Shown here: positions 38,012 to 44,930 of the stretch, in pieces
How the letters are laid out: every line of letters begins with the position of its first letter
Position numbering within the stretch: the stretch's first letter is position 1
Assembly (NCBI GenBank): GCA_964458575.1
Contig: CAYWMD010000005.1
Coordinates: 124,001-188,000, forward strand
DNA from: CAYWMD01 sp964458575
GTDB lineage: Bacteria; Verrucomicrobiota; Verrucomicrobiia; Limisphaerales; JADLHS01
Direction of reading: 5' to 3'
DNA: 64,000 bases
Notes under the pieces: generated by a model
Seen by the model: the letters and a program-made list of their open reading frames with translations, nothing else
What the model was told of the DNA's origin: nothing
Databases searched by the model: none
Made by a program: the position numbers and the translations under genes

Positions 38012-39138
38012 AGCGGTCGTTCGTAAACGCGGTAGGTTTTGTAGGGTTTGCCGCCGAATAATTCGATGACCCGTTGCACGGCGGTGTTGTCCTCCAAAAT
38101 CCACGAAGCCTCGATTTCGCGGAAGCCCAGCCGGAAACCCGTGCGCAATCCTTCCGCGAGCATGGCGGCTTCGATGCCGCGCCCGCGGTAACTGGCCTTC
38201 ACGCCGAGCGTGATGACGCGGCAAACGTCGGGAACTTTCCAGCCCAGCAGGTACGGGATGAAGCCAAGAAACTTCGGCGTGAGCAGGCGGCCCTTGAGCG
38301 GCTTGAAGGCCTGGTTGAAGTCCGGCATGGCCAGCAGAAAACCCACGGGCTCTTGCGGTGTTTCAGCCACGTAGGCCAGGCCCTCGGTCAGCAGCGGTTT
38401 GAGTCGCGCCGCCATGAAATCCACCTCCGCGTCGGTCATGGGAACGAACCCCCAGTTGTCCTGCCAGGCTTCGTTGTAAACTGCCTTCACCTTGGTCAGG
38501 CATTTGGCGAGGTTGCGCTTGCGGATGGGCGTGATGGTAATGTCCGGTTCGCGCCTTTGGAACTTCGCCGCAATCCGTTCGAACCGGTTCATTGGCGTGT
38601 TGGCGAGGTTGAAGAAATAGGCGAGCAGGTCCTTCGCTTTCACGAATCCCTCGCCGGCAATCAGCTCGGCGTAATAGGGCGGGTTGTAGGTCATCATGAA
38701 CACCGGCGACGAATCGAAGCCGTTCACCAGCAGACCACCCTCCTCGTTGGTGGTGGGGTTGAGCGGACCCAGAATCCTGGTCAGACCCCGGCTGCGCGCC
38801 CAATTCATGGCCGCGTCCATCAACGCATGCGCAACCTCGCGATCATTGATACACTCGAAGAAGCCGAAAAACGCGGCGTTCGCCTTCTGATACGAATTGA
38901 AGTTCCGGTCCACGACGCCGGCAATGCGCCCGACATCGCGCCCGTCGCGAACCGCCACCCACAATTGCAGTTCCGCGTGGTCGAAGAGCGGGTTTGCGTC
39001 CGCAAAAACTTTTTTCAGATCCGACAGCAACGGCGCAACCCAGAGGCGATCGTTTTGGTAAATGCCGTAGCTGACGTGCAGGAAACGATTGATGTTCGCG
39101 GCGGCGCGTGACAACGGGACTACGGAAACACTGGTCAT
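38008..39138 (-). CDS. GNAT-superfamily protein, bacterial ceramide synthase (bCerS/YghO-like) candidate
   Basis: 376-residue acyltransferase-like protein. The first part has LHVSYGIYQNDRLWVAPLLS, FNSYQKANAAFFGFFECIND and RGLTRILGPLNPTTNEEGGL, which are hallmarks of the YghO-type family; the C-terminal GNAT domain carries ITLGVKASYRGRGIEAAML and WILEDNTAVQRVIELFGG. In Caulobacter a GNAT protein of this type is the ceramide synthase that N-acylates the sphingoid base, and here it faces an SPT/SDR/PAP2 set. The family identity is well supported; the ceramide synthase role is inferred from context. Confidence 0.82.
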   Translation of the reverse strand: MTSVSVVPLSRAAANINRFLHVSYGIYQNDRLWVAPLLSDLKKVFADANPLFDHAELQLWVAVRDGRDVGRIAGVVDRNFNSYQKANAAFFGFFECINDREVAHALMDAAMNWARSRGLTRILGPLNPTTNEEGGLLVNGFDSSPVFMMTYNPPYYAELIAGEGFVKAKDLLAYFFNLANTPMNRFERIAAKFQRREPDITITPIRKRNLAKCLTKVKAVYNEAWQDNWGFVPMTDAEVDFMAARLKPLLTEGLAYVAETPQEPVGFLLAMPDFNQAFKPLKGRLLTPKFLGFIPYLLGWKVPDVCRVITLGVKASYRGRGIEAAMLAEGLRTGFRLGFREIEASWILEDNTAVQRVIELFGGKPYKTYRVYERPL

Positions 39139-39240
39139 GAGCGAAGGAATCTAGTGGGAGACAAAACGAGAATGAAGCGAAATCCTGAGAGGAGATGCGC
39201 GCGGTAAAAAAACGCGCGGAAGCAACCAGGAACTTTTTCA

Positions 39241-39265
39241 CCGCCGCAAAACCGGCGGGCTTTTT
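39241..39265 (+). terminator. Terminator-like hairpin upstream of the RNA gene
   Basis: CCGCCG-N6-CGGCGG stem followed by GCTTTTT on the plus strand. No plus-strand gene precedes it, so it may stop read-through from the convergent lipid genes or be fortuitous. Confidence 0.35.
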
Positions 39266-39333
39266 CCGGTGAACAACGTTCTGCGCGGATGCGTGGAGAA
39301 CCTTGATTTCATTGGTCCGATTGACTTGTTCCC

Positions 39334-39367
39334 AGCTTGTTCACCGCGTGTTTTTGGTGAACAAGCT
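39334..39367. repeat. Perfect 12-bp inverted repeat ahead of the RNA promoter
   Basis: AGCTTGTTCACC (39334-39345) and GGTGAACAAGCT (39356-39367) with a 10-bp loop. It ends 15 bp before the -35 hexamer of the ncRNA promoter and could be an operator. Confidence 0.6.
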
Positions 39368-39382
39368 GTGCATATCAATTCG

Positions 39383-39410
39383 TTGTCGGTTTTCAAAAAG
39401 CGGCTATGAT
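39383..39410 (+). promoter_or_regulatory. Sigma-70-like promoter of the structured RNA
   Basis: TTGTCG (39383-39388), a 16-bp spacer, then TATGAT (39405-39410). Transcription would begin near 39417, immediately before the 5' arm of the RNA's closing helix. Confidence 0.65.
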
Positions 39411-39416
39411 GTTCGC

Positions 39417-40286
39417 AGTTCATTGAAAGAGCTGAGATGGTCGGTCGCAGACGAAAGAAAGTGAAAGGACGTCTCAAGGATAATCCCAGGCGACTGGGGA
39501 AAGGCCGGGCCAGGCTGGTTGGCTCGACCCCTCTGTAACCGGATCGCAAGGTCTGGCGGACGGAGGCAGGATTCACCAGTTCCTCTGGCACGTTCGCGCG
39601 TGCCAGTAACGCGAAAGAGGAACTTGGCGGCGAGGAACGATGAGAAACCGTTCCAAACCGGATCAAGTAGCTCAGGTGAGTTTCGAGCTTGAGCGAATCG
39701 CAGTTACCCTGAGGGTAAATGGTTGCTACTGTGCATCAGCACGGAGCGGGCGACTCTGGCGGATTCAATTACATGAAACCGCCCAGCGAAAGCCGCTGAA
39801 AGGCGGACAAAAGGAGCGCACGCGCCGGGAAGACCACGATGGCTCGGCAGGCCGCGTGAAAAACTTCCAAGCGCCAGCGATGTTAAAAACGACACCGCTG
39901 GACTGTGAACGAAAGGCAACCTGAGAGGTAAGAGGCGAGACCCGTGGCTCTGGCCAACGCACCGCCAAAAGCGGTGGCCGACCAAAGCCAAATGGTCAAG
40001 ACGTGGAAAAGAATCGCAGACGTGTCTTGACCTGGTTCGCAAGCCGGTGGCGCAACCACCAGCCCAAGCGAGCTGAAAAGCCTCACTCGAAATTCAATGC
40101 CGCAAGGTGTTGAACGGCCCTGCCACGAGGCCGGTGACTCCGCTTGCCGTGGAGAATGGCGTCGGGAAGCCGGCAGCCCCGCTGAGGCGGGAGCGCCTAA
40201 TGTCGGCGCGGGAAAGAGAGATTGGCGCACTCCCATCCCCGATTTGTCCCGGTTCGACCGAAAGGTCGGGCCGGGACTTTTCTTTT
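39417..40286 (+). ncRNA. Large structured non-coding RNA of unassigned class (about 870 nt primary transcript)
   Basis: There is no protein-like frame, but dense secondary structure lies between a good promoter (39383-39410) and a strong intrinsic terminator (40246-40286). A long-range closing helix joins the 5' end CATTGAA (39421-39427) plus GAGcTGAG to CTCACTC and TTCAATG (40093-40099), defining a domain of about 680 nt. Internal perfect stems include 39576-39586 with 39616-39627, enclosing GGCACG/CGTGCC; GGAACG/CGTTCC (39634-39654); TTACCC/GGGTAA (39704-39718); CCAGCG/CGCTGG (39874-39901); CACCGC/GCGGTG (39960-39976); and GGTGG/CCACC (40046-40060). Linkers are purine-rich (GAAA, GCGAAAG). 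Short matches to RNase P core sequences exist (GGAAAGGCCGGGC at 39498, GGTAAGAG at 39927, AAAGCCAAAT at 39983), but the 3' strand of P4 and the ACAGAA-type motif are not found, so I do not call it rnpB. Confidence 0.75.
40246..40286 (+). terminator. Intrinsic terminator of the structured RNA
   Basis: A 14-bp stem (GTCCCGG, two wobbles, CGACC) closed by a GAAA tetraloop and followed by TTTTCTTTT. It is oriented to end plus-strand transcripts and lies 85 bp before the sugar kinase start. Confidence 0.93.
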
Positions 40287-40370
40287 GCCGGAATTATTGA
40301 TTGAGTCCAGTTGATTTTCCGGGACAATTCCGCCGTCTGAGCAGTTGAATCCGCAGCCAACCGTGAACTG

Positions 40371-41471
40371 ATGACCACGCTCAAATTCAAACCCTCTGGC
40401 TCGTGCGAGTACGACCTGCTCGCGCTTGGCGAAATCATGCTCCGCCTCGACCCTGGCGAAGGCCGCATCCGCACCGCGCGCCAGTTCAAAGTCTGGGAAG
40501 GCGGCGGCGAATACAACGTCGCGCGCGGATTGCGCCGTTGTTTCGGGATGAAAACCGCCGTCGCCACCGCGTTCGCCGACAATGACGTGGGCCGATTGCT
40601 CGAAGATTTTGTTCTGCAAGGCGGCGTGGACACGCAGTTCATCAAGTGGCTGCCGTTCGACGGCGTAGGCAAAGCCCTTCGCAACGGGTTGAACTTCACC
40701 GAGCGCGGATTCGGTGTGCGCGGCGCGGTGGGTGTTTCCGACCGCGGTCATTCCGCCGCCAGCCAGCTCAAACCCGGCGATTTCGATTGGGATCACATTT
40801 TCGGCAAGCTCGGTGTGCGGTGGTTTCATTCCGGCGGAATTTTTTCCGCGCTCAGCGAAAGCACGCTTCAGCTCGTCCTCCAGGCGGTGCAAGCCGCGAA
40901 AAAGCACGGCACGATTGTATCCTACGACCTCAACTATCGGCCATCGCTTTGGAAAGCCAACGGCGGCCAGAAACGCGCGCAGGAAGTGAACCGCGAAATC
41001 GCCCGGTTCGTGGACGTGATGATCGGCAACGAGGAGGATTTCACGGCGAGCCTCGGCTTCAAAGTGGACGGCGCGGACGAACACCTGCTGCACATTGACA
41101 CCAAAGCGTTCAAGAAGATGATCGGCGCGGTGGTGAAGGCGTATCCGAATTTCAAAGTCGTGGCCACCACCTTGCGCGCCGCTAAGACCGCCACGCGCAA
41201 TGATTGGGGTGCGATCTGCTGGCACGGCGGAAAATGCTTTGAATCCCGAAAATATCCCGACCTCGAAATCCTCGACCGCATCGGCGGCGGCGACAGTTTT
41301 GCCAGCGGCCTCATTTACGGCCTGATGACCACTGGCGACCCGCAAATTGCCGTGGATTACGGTGCCGCCCACGGCGCCCTGGCCATGACCACGCCCGGCG
41401 ATACCAGCATGGCGAGCAAGAATGAAGTCGAGAAGTTGATGAAGGGCGATGGGGCGAGGGTGCAAAGGTAG
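40371..41471 (+). CDS. PfkB-family carbohydrate kinase (KDG-kinase-like)
   Basis: 366 residues, ribokinase fold. The N-terminal substrate region is LLALGEIMLRLDPGEGRI with GGGEYNVARGLRR. The C-terminal PfkB signature is DRIGGGDSFASGLIYGL near residues 303-319, with the catalytic Asp in GGGD. Similarity is closest, from memory, to 2-dehydro-3-deoxygluconokinases, which phosphorylate KDG; fructokinase-like activity is possible. The final 62 codons are duplicated about 765 bp downstream (42049-42224), on the far side of a toxin-antitoxin cassette. Confidence 0.9.
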   Translation: MTTLKFKPSGSCEYDLLALGEIMLRLDPGEGRIRTARQFKVWEGGGEYNVARGLRRCFGMKTAVATAFADNDVGRLLEDFVLQGGVDTQFIKWLPFDGVGKALRNGLNFTERGFGVRGAVGVSDRGHSAASQLKPGDFDWDHIFGKLGVRWFHSGGIFSALSESTLQLVLQAVQAAKKHGTIVSYDLNYRPSLWKANGGQKRAQEVNREIARFVDVMIGNEEDFTASLGFKVDGADEHLLHIDTKAFKKMIGAVVKAYPNFKVVATTLRAAKTATRNDWGAICWHGGKCFESRKYPDLEILDRIGGGDSFASGLIYGLMTTGDPQIAVDYGAAHGALAMTTPGDTSMASKNEVEKLMKGDGARVQR

Positions 41472-41542
41472 ATAACCCATTGGTGTCGCCCCGCCAGAAA
41501 CGCTGGCTTGCATACCACCTGATTCAGTGGATAATTTCCGGC

Positions 41543-41728
41543 ATGAGCGCGCAGGAAATGTTGATGGAAGAGATCAAGCGCCAGCCCGAATCTGTGGTGT
41601 GCAAAGTCCTGCGTTATTTGAAATTCCTCGAACAGCAACGTGAGTCGGAAGCCCCGATGGACAACCTCGTCGCGGACACTTGGGAGAAGCTTGGCCCGCC
41701 GCCGGAAGTGGATTATGACAAACTTTAG
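41543..41728 (+). CDS. Antitoxin-like protein of a MazEF-type cassette
   Basis: 61 residues from the ATG at 41543 (MSAQEMLMEEIKRQPESVVC); upstream TTG/GTG starts at 41480 are possible. The sequence EEIKRQPESVVCKVLRYLKF with an acidic C-terminus ending PPPEVDYDKL resembles DUF2281-type antitoxins: a small helical DNA- or partner-binding region followed by an acidic tail that would wrap a MazF toxin. It overlaps the toxin start by 14 nt (41715-41728), the typical layout of a TA pair. Activity of the pair is doubtful because the toxin frame is shifted. Confidence 0.7.
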   Translation: MSAQEMLMEEIKRQPESVVCKVLRYLKFLEQQRESEAPMDNLVADTWEKLGPPPEVDYDKL

Positions 41729-42033
41729 TCGCGGTGACGTCGTCGTTGTGGATTTGGGCATGGCGGCTAAAGCGCGTCCCTGTGGTGGTTTCCGTTTTCC
41801 AACCCGACCGTCAACGAAACATGTCCGTCGTCGTACCGATGACGACGGAAATACGCGGTGGCGAATGTGAAATCCGATTTCCCAAACCCGCTTGGCTCCG
41901 GCAGGAATCCATCGTGAACGTGCTGGGGATTGCCGGAGTGGCCATCGCGAAAATCGAGCGGTGCATCGCCGCCTTTCCTGCGGATAAGATGGTAGAAATT
42001 GAATCCGTCTTGAAACGAGTGCTTGGCTTGTGA
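41715..42033 (+). pseudogene. MazF/PemK-type mRNA interferase with a +1 frameshift
   Basis: The frame starts MTNFSRGDVVVVDLGMAAKARP and then loses homology; one base later the frame continues VVVSVFQPDRQRN...VVVPMTTEIRGG...SIVNVLGIAGVAIAKIERC to the stop at 42033. Together they make a full-length MazF/PemK toxin (about 105 residues) with an extra T at 41781 in the context CGT-CCC-T-GTG. This is either an inactivating insertion (tolerated because loss of toxin is harmless), a sequencing error, or a programmed +1 slip at CCC-U, a shift-prone proline codon. The toxin family cleaves mRNA. Confidence 0.8.
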
Positions 42034-42048
42034 ATCATCGGCTGAAAA

Positions 42049-42224
42049 GCGGCGGCGACAGTTTCGCCAGCGGTCTTATCTACGGCCTGATGACCACCGA
42101 CGACCCGCAACTTGCCGTGAACTACGGCGCCTTGGCCATGGCCACGCCCGGCGATACGAGCATCGCGAGCAAAAATGAAGTCGAGAAGTTGATGAAAGGC
42201 GACGGAGCGAGAGTGCAGCGATGA
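42049..42224 (+). pseudogene. Duplicated 3' fragment of the sugar kinase
   Basis: About 58 codons closely matching the kinase C-terminus (GGDSFASGLIYGLMTTDDPQ; TSIASKNEVEKLMKGDGARV), nearly 90 percent identical to 41284-41471 at the DNA level with a 9-bp deletion. It begins 15 bp after the toxin stop. It has no independent function; it marks how the TA cassette was inserted or how a kinase duplicate was eroded. Confidence 0.88.
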
Positions 42225-42340
42225 CTTGAGTCTGAAGCCAAAAACCCGAGTCGCGACCTATGACATCAGACGATCAAATCAATCCGCTACTCTAACCGCA
42301 GGAATCTCTCATGGGTTTGGTATGCAGACTCACTTAATTT

Positions 42341-42667
42341 ATGCTGGAATCACTGACATCGGTTCAAAAACTTGTCCTGTATGAAGCATTACTGCATGCG
42401 ATTCGGACGGATTTTAGGTATGGGTTTTACAATCAAGATACTGGGCATCCTTGTTACTTTCTTGGAGAAAGAGGCGACTTGATGTCGGACAAGGACACAC
42501 CGGCCCACAATGCGCTCTTTCAAGTGATGCACGAGATTTCCAAGTGCGAATTGGTGGACGAAGGCAAAACGCTGAAGCTTCATGACCCGGTTCACTGCTG
42601 GGCCGATTTCTGTCGGATCGTACTTGCGGCGAACAAGGCCAATGAAAAAGGCCGCGGCAAAGAATAG
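42341..42667 (+). CDS. Hypothetical protein
   Basis: 108 residues beginning MLESLTSVQKLVLYEALLHA. I do not recognise a family. It is soluble, mixed alpha/beta in appearance, with aromatic and Cys/His residues (GHPCYFLG; HDPVHCWADFCRI) that are not arranged as a clear metal site. It lies alone between the kinase fragment and the HIT gene; its composition is less GC-rich than its neighbours (many AT-rich codons near the start), so it could be a recent arrival. Confidence 0.6.
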   Translation: MLESLTSVQKLVLYEALLHAIRTDFRYGFYNQDTGHPCYFLGERGDLMSDKDTPAHNALFQVMHEISKCELVDEGKTLKLHDPVHCWADFCRIVLAANKANEKGRGKE

Positions 42668-42726
42668 CCTCGTGCCCACCGCTCCGTTGTTTTGACTTTC
42701 CCCACCCTGCTCTTTAACCTTTTCCC

Positions 42727-43212
42727 ATGGAATCGCTCCATGCGCCGTGGCGCATTGAATACATCCTGTCGCCGAAGGACGAACAGTCCGGGACGCTCTT
42801 CACACGCATCGCCCAGTCCAACGACGACGAAGCCAATCTCGTCATCGCGCGCGACCGCACCTGTTACGCGTTGCTCAATCGCTATCCCTACAACGGCGGC
42901 CACCTGATGGTCGTGCCCTACAAGCAGGCCGCCGATTTGAACGGACTGACGGATGAGGAACTCGCCGACCTTTGGAAGCTCACGCGCCGTTGCGTGAACG
43001 TGCTCACGCAGGAAATGAAGCCGGACGGGTACAACATCGGCATCAACCTTGGCAAGGTCGCCGGCGCGGGCATCCTCGGACATTTGCACATCCACATCGT
43101 GCCGCGCTGGAATGGCGACACGAATTTCATGCCGGTCATAGCGGACGCGCGCGTCGTGCCGCAGGCATTGACGGAACTGGCAGCGCAATTGCGCAAGGCG
43201 CTGGCGAAATGA
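42727..43212 (+). CDS. HIT family nucleotide hydrolase/phosphorylase
   Basis: 161 residues. The histidine triad is present as GHLHIHIVPRW near residue 118, preceded by the conserved ALLNRYPYNGGHLMVVPYKQ and DGYNIGINLGKVAGAGI. This subgroup resembles Ap4A phosphorylase/hydrolase-type HIT proteins found widely in bacteria, which act on dinucleoside polyphosphates or nucleotidyl conjugates. It is followed by a repeat-rich gap and the phoH-ybeY operon. Confidence 0.92.
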   Translation: MESLHAPWRIEYILSPKDEQSGTLFTRIAQSNDDEANLVIARDRTCYALLNRYPYNGGHLMVVPYKQAADLNGLTDEELADLWKLTRRCVNVLTQEMKPDGYNIGINLGKVAGAGILGHLHIHIVPRWNGDTNFMPVIADARVVPQALTELAAQLRKALAK

Positions 43213-43241
43213 TTTCGATTGTTCGCATGGATATCTTGGCG

Positions 43242-43405
43242 CTCTCCCTCACTCCGGCCCTCTCCCGCTGGGAGAGGAGGAATCGCAGTCAGTCTCACAG
43301 CGTATCCAGCGACGCGATTTGCGGTAGTGTGTTGGAAAATCAAGAGAGCGTAGTTAGCTGTCCCCTCTCCCCGAGGGAGAGGGTCAGGGTGAGGGGAACG
43401 CGATG
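43242..43405. repeat. Composite CCCTCTCCC palindrome between the HIT gene and phoH
   Basis: Two hairpins, CCTCTCCC-gct-GGGAGAGG (43259-43277) and CCCTCTCCC-cga-GGGAGAGGG (43363-43383), with outer flanks (CTCCCTCACTCC and GGTCAGGGTGAGGGG) that also pair with each other. It is a nested inverted structure of about 160 bp, the longest repeat in the window. Confidence 0.8.
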
Positions 43406-43443
43406 TCCAACGTCACAAGATTTCAGAATCCACCGTTAAGCTC

Positions 43444-44403
43444 ATGCCGACTGAAACCCTCCATTTCGAAAACGCCCGTGTGGCGCAGCAGCTTTTCAAT
43501 CACGAACCGCGCAATCTTCAAACGCTCGAGGCGGAACTCGGCGTGAAAGCCACGGCGCGCGAAGGTTGGATCAAGCTGGATGGGCCGGCGGACGGGTTGG
43601 AGCGTGCAAAACAATTGTTCGTCTCATTGGAAAATCTCCTGAAATCTGGCTCGCCAGTGCGCAACCGCGAGTTCACCCACGCGCTGAACGTAGTCAAACA
43701 CGAAGGCGCGGCCACGCTCAAGGACCTCGTCGCCGACCGCATCCTCACGCACGAGAAGAAGCCCGGCGTCACCGCCAAGACTGTCGGGCAGAAAAAATAC
43801 GTTGAAGCAATTCGCAAGCACGATGTGACTTTTGGTGTCGGTCCGGCAGGCACGGGCAAGACCTACCTCGCCGTGGCCCTGGCGCTCTCGACATTTCGGG
43901 AGGGCATGGTTTCACGGATCATTCTTACCCGCCCCGCCGTCGAGGCCGGCGAAGCACTCGGATTTTTGCCCGGCGACCTTTACGAAAAGATCACGCCCTA
44001 CCTGCGCCCGTTGCAGGATGCGTTGCATGACATGATGCCGGCGGAAGAAATCCAGAAGCACACGGAACGTGGCACGATTGAAATCGCACCGTTGGCTTAC
44101 ATGCGGGGGCGCACGTTGAACAACGCCTTCATCATCCTCGACGAGGCGCAAAATTCGACAACCGAGCAAATGCTGATGTTCCTCACGCGCCTCGGCCACG
44201 GCTCGAAGGCCGTCATCACCGGCGACGAAACGCAGATTGACCTGCCGCCGCACAAGAATTCCGGCTTGCTCGAAGCACATCGCGTCCTGAAACACGTCGA
44301 AGGCATCGCCGTCATCGAATTCGGCAAACGCGACGTGGTGCGACATCCATTGGTGCAACGGATCATCACCGCCTACGAGGAACATCGCGCGAAGGCCAAA
44401 TGA
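43444..44403 (+). CDS. phoH: PhoH family ATPase (YbeZ)
   Basis: 319 residues. A KH-like N-terminal region (LQTLEAELGVKATAREGWI) is followed by the PhoH ATPase with Walker A GPAGTGKT (133-140) and Walker B ILDEAQN (231-237), plus the family motifs LTRPAVEAGEALGFLPGDL and TGDETQIDLP. It acts with YbeY in rRNA maturation and ribosome quality control in bacteria where the two are adjacent, as here (ATGA overlap at 44400-44403). Confidence 0.96.
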   Translation: MPTETLHFENARVAQQLFNHEPRNLQTLEAELGVKATAREGWIKLDGPADGLERAKQLFVSLENLLKSGSPVRNREFTHALNVVKHEGAATLKDLVADRILTHEKKPGVTAKTVGQKKYVEAIRKHDVTFGVGPAGTGKTYLAVALALSTFREGMVSRIILTRPAVEAGEALGFLPGDLYEKITPYLRPLQDALHDMMPAEEIQKHTERGTIEIAPLAYMRGRTLNNAFIILDEAQNSTTEQMLMFLTRLGHGSKAVITGDETQIDLPPHKNSGLLEAHRVLKHVEGIAVIEFGKRDVVRHPLVQRIITAYEEHRAKAK

Positions 44404-44930
44404 GCGAACTGCACTTGCGCAACCGCCAGCGTGGTCGCCGCGTCAACACTCCACTGCTCCGCCGCATCGTCCGCGTATTGCTCGACGAACTTCCCGGTGT
44501 TGAAGCGTATGAACTTGGGATTCACCTCGTGACCGATGAGGAAATGACCCGCCTCAACGAGACCTTCCTGCGTCACGCCGGTTCGACGGATGTGATCACG
44601 TTCGATTACTCCGTAGGACAGGCGTCGCGCCTGTCTCCATCTTCGGATTTCAAGAATATCAGCGACAGGCGCGACGCCTGTCCTACATTACACGGAGAAA
44701 TTTTCGTGTGCGTGGACGAGGCCCTCCGTCAAGCGCGACGATTTTGCACAAGCTGGCAATCGGAGGTGGTGCGCTGCATCGTCCACGGCGTGTTGCACCT
44801 GCGCGGCTTCGACGACCAACATCCCACGGCCCGTCGCAAAATGAAACGGGAGGAGAATCGGCTTCTGCATTTGTTGGCCGCCTGCTTTCCCTTGAGCCGA
44901 TTGGCGCGCAAAACTACAATTCGGCCGTGA
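44400..44930 (+). CDS. ybeY: Endoribonuclease YbeY with palindromic-element insertion
   Basis: 176 residues; 16S rRNA maturation and ribosome quality-control RNase. The zinc-site region HGVLHLRGFDDQH (129-141) has His129 and His133, but the third position is Asp139 (HGxLHLxGxDH in most homologues), with a His at 141. Conserved STDVITFDY is followed by about 25 foreign residues (VGQASRLSPSSDFKNISDRR and DACPT, 72-96) before LHGEIFVCVDEA continues. The insert is encoded by a 74-bp element with perfect 23-bp arms. It sits in a loop between conserved strands, so function may be retained. It overlaps DUF502 as GTGA. Confidence 0.93.
   Translation: MSELHLRNRQRGRRVNTPLLRRIVRVLLDELPGVEAYELGIHLVTDEEMTRLNETFLRHAGSTDVITFDYSVGQASRLSPSSDFKNISDRRDACPTLHGEIFVCVDEALRQARRFCTSWQSEVVRCIVHGVLHLRGFDDQHPTARRKMKREENRLLHLLAACFPLSRLARKTTIRP
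44613..44686. repeat. 74-bp element with perfect 23-bp inverted arms inside ybeY
   Basis: Arms 44613-44635 (GTAGGACAGGCGTCGCGCCT...) and 44664-44686 are exact reverse complements around a 28-bp spacer; each arm is itself partly palindromic (ACAGGCG/CGCCTGT). Read in frame through ybeY. Confidence 0.97.

Noticed and set aside
39417..40286. RNase P RNA (rnpB) identity for the structured RNA
   Set aside because: A few core-like strings appear in the right order, but the 3' strand of P4 and the ACAGAA element could not be found and the length is about twice normal; left unassigned pending a covariance-model search.
39417..40286. tmRNA or group I/II intron identity for the structured RNA
   Set aside because: No tRNA-like domain with a TTCAA arm and CCA end, no tag-peptide frame, no domain V hairpin and no group I P7-like core were seen.
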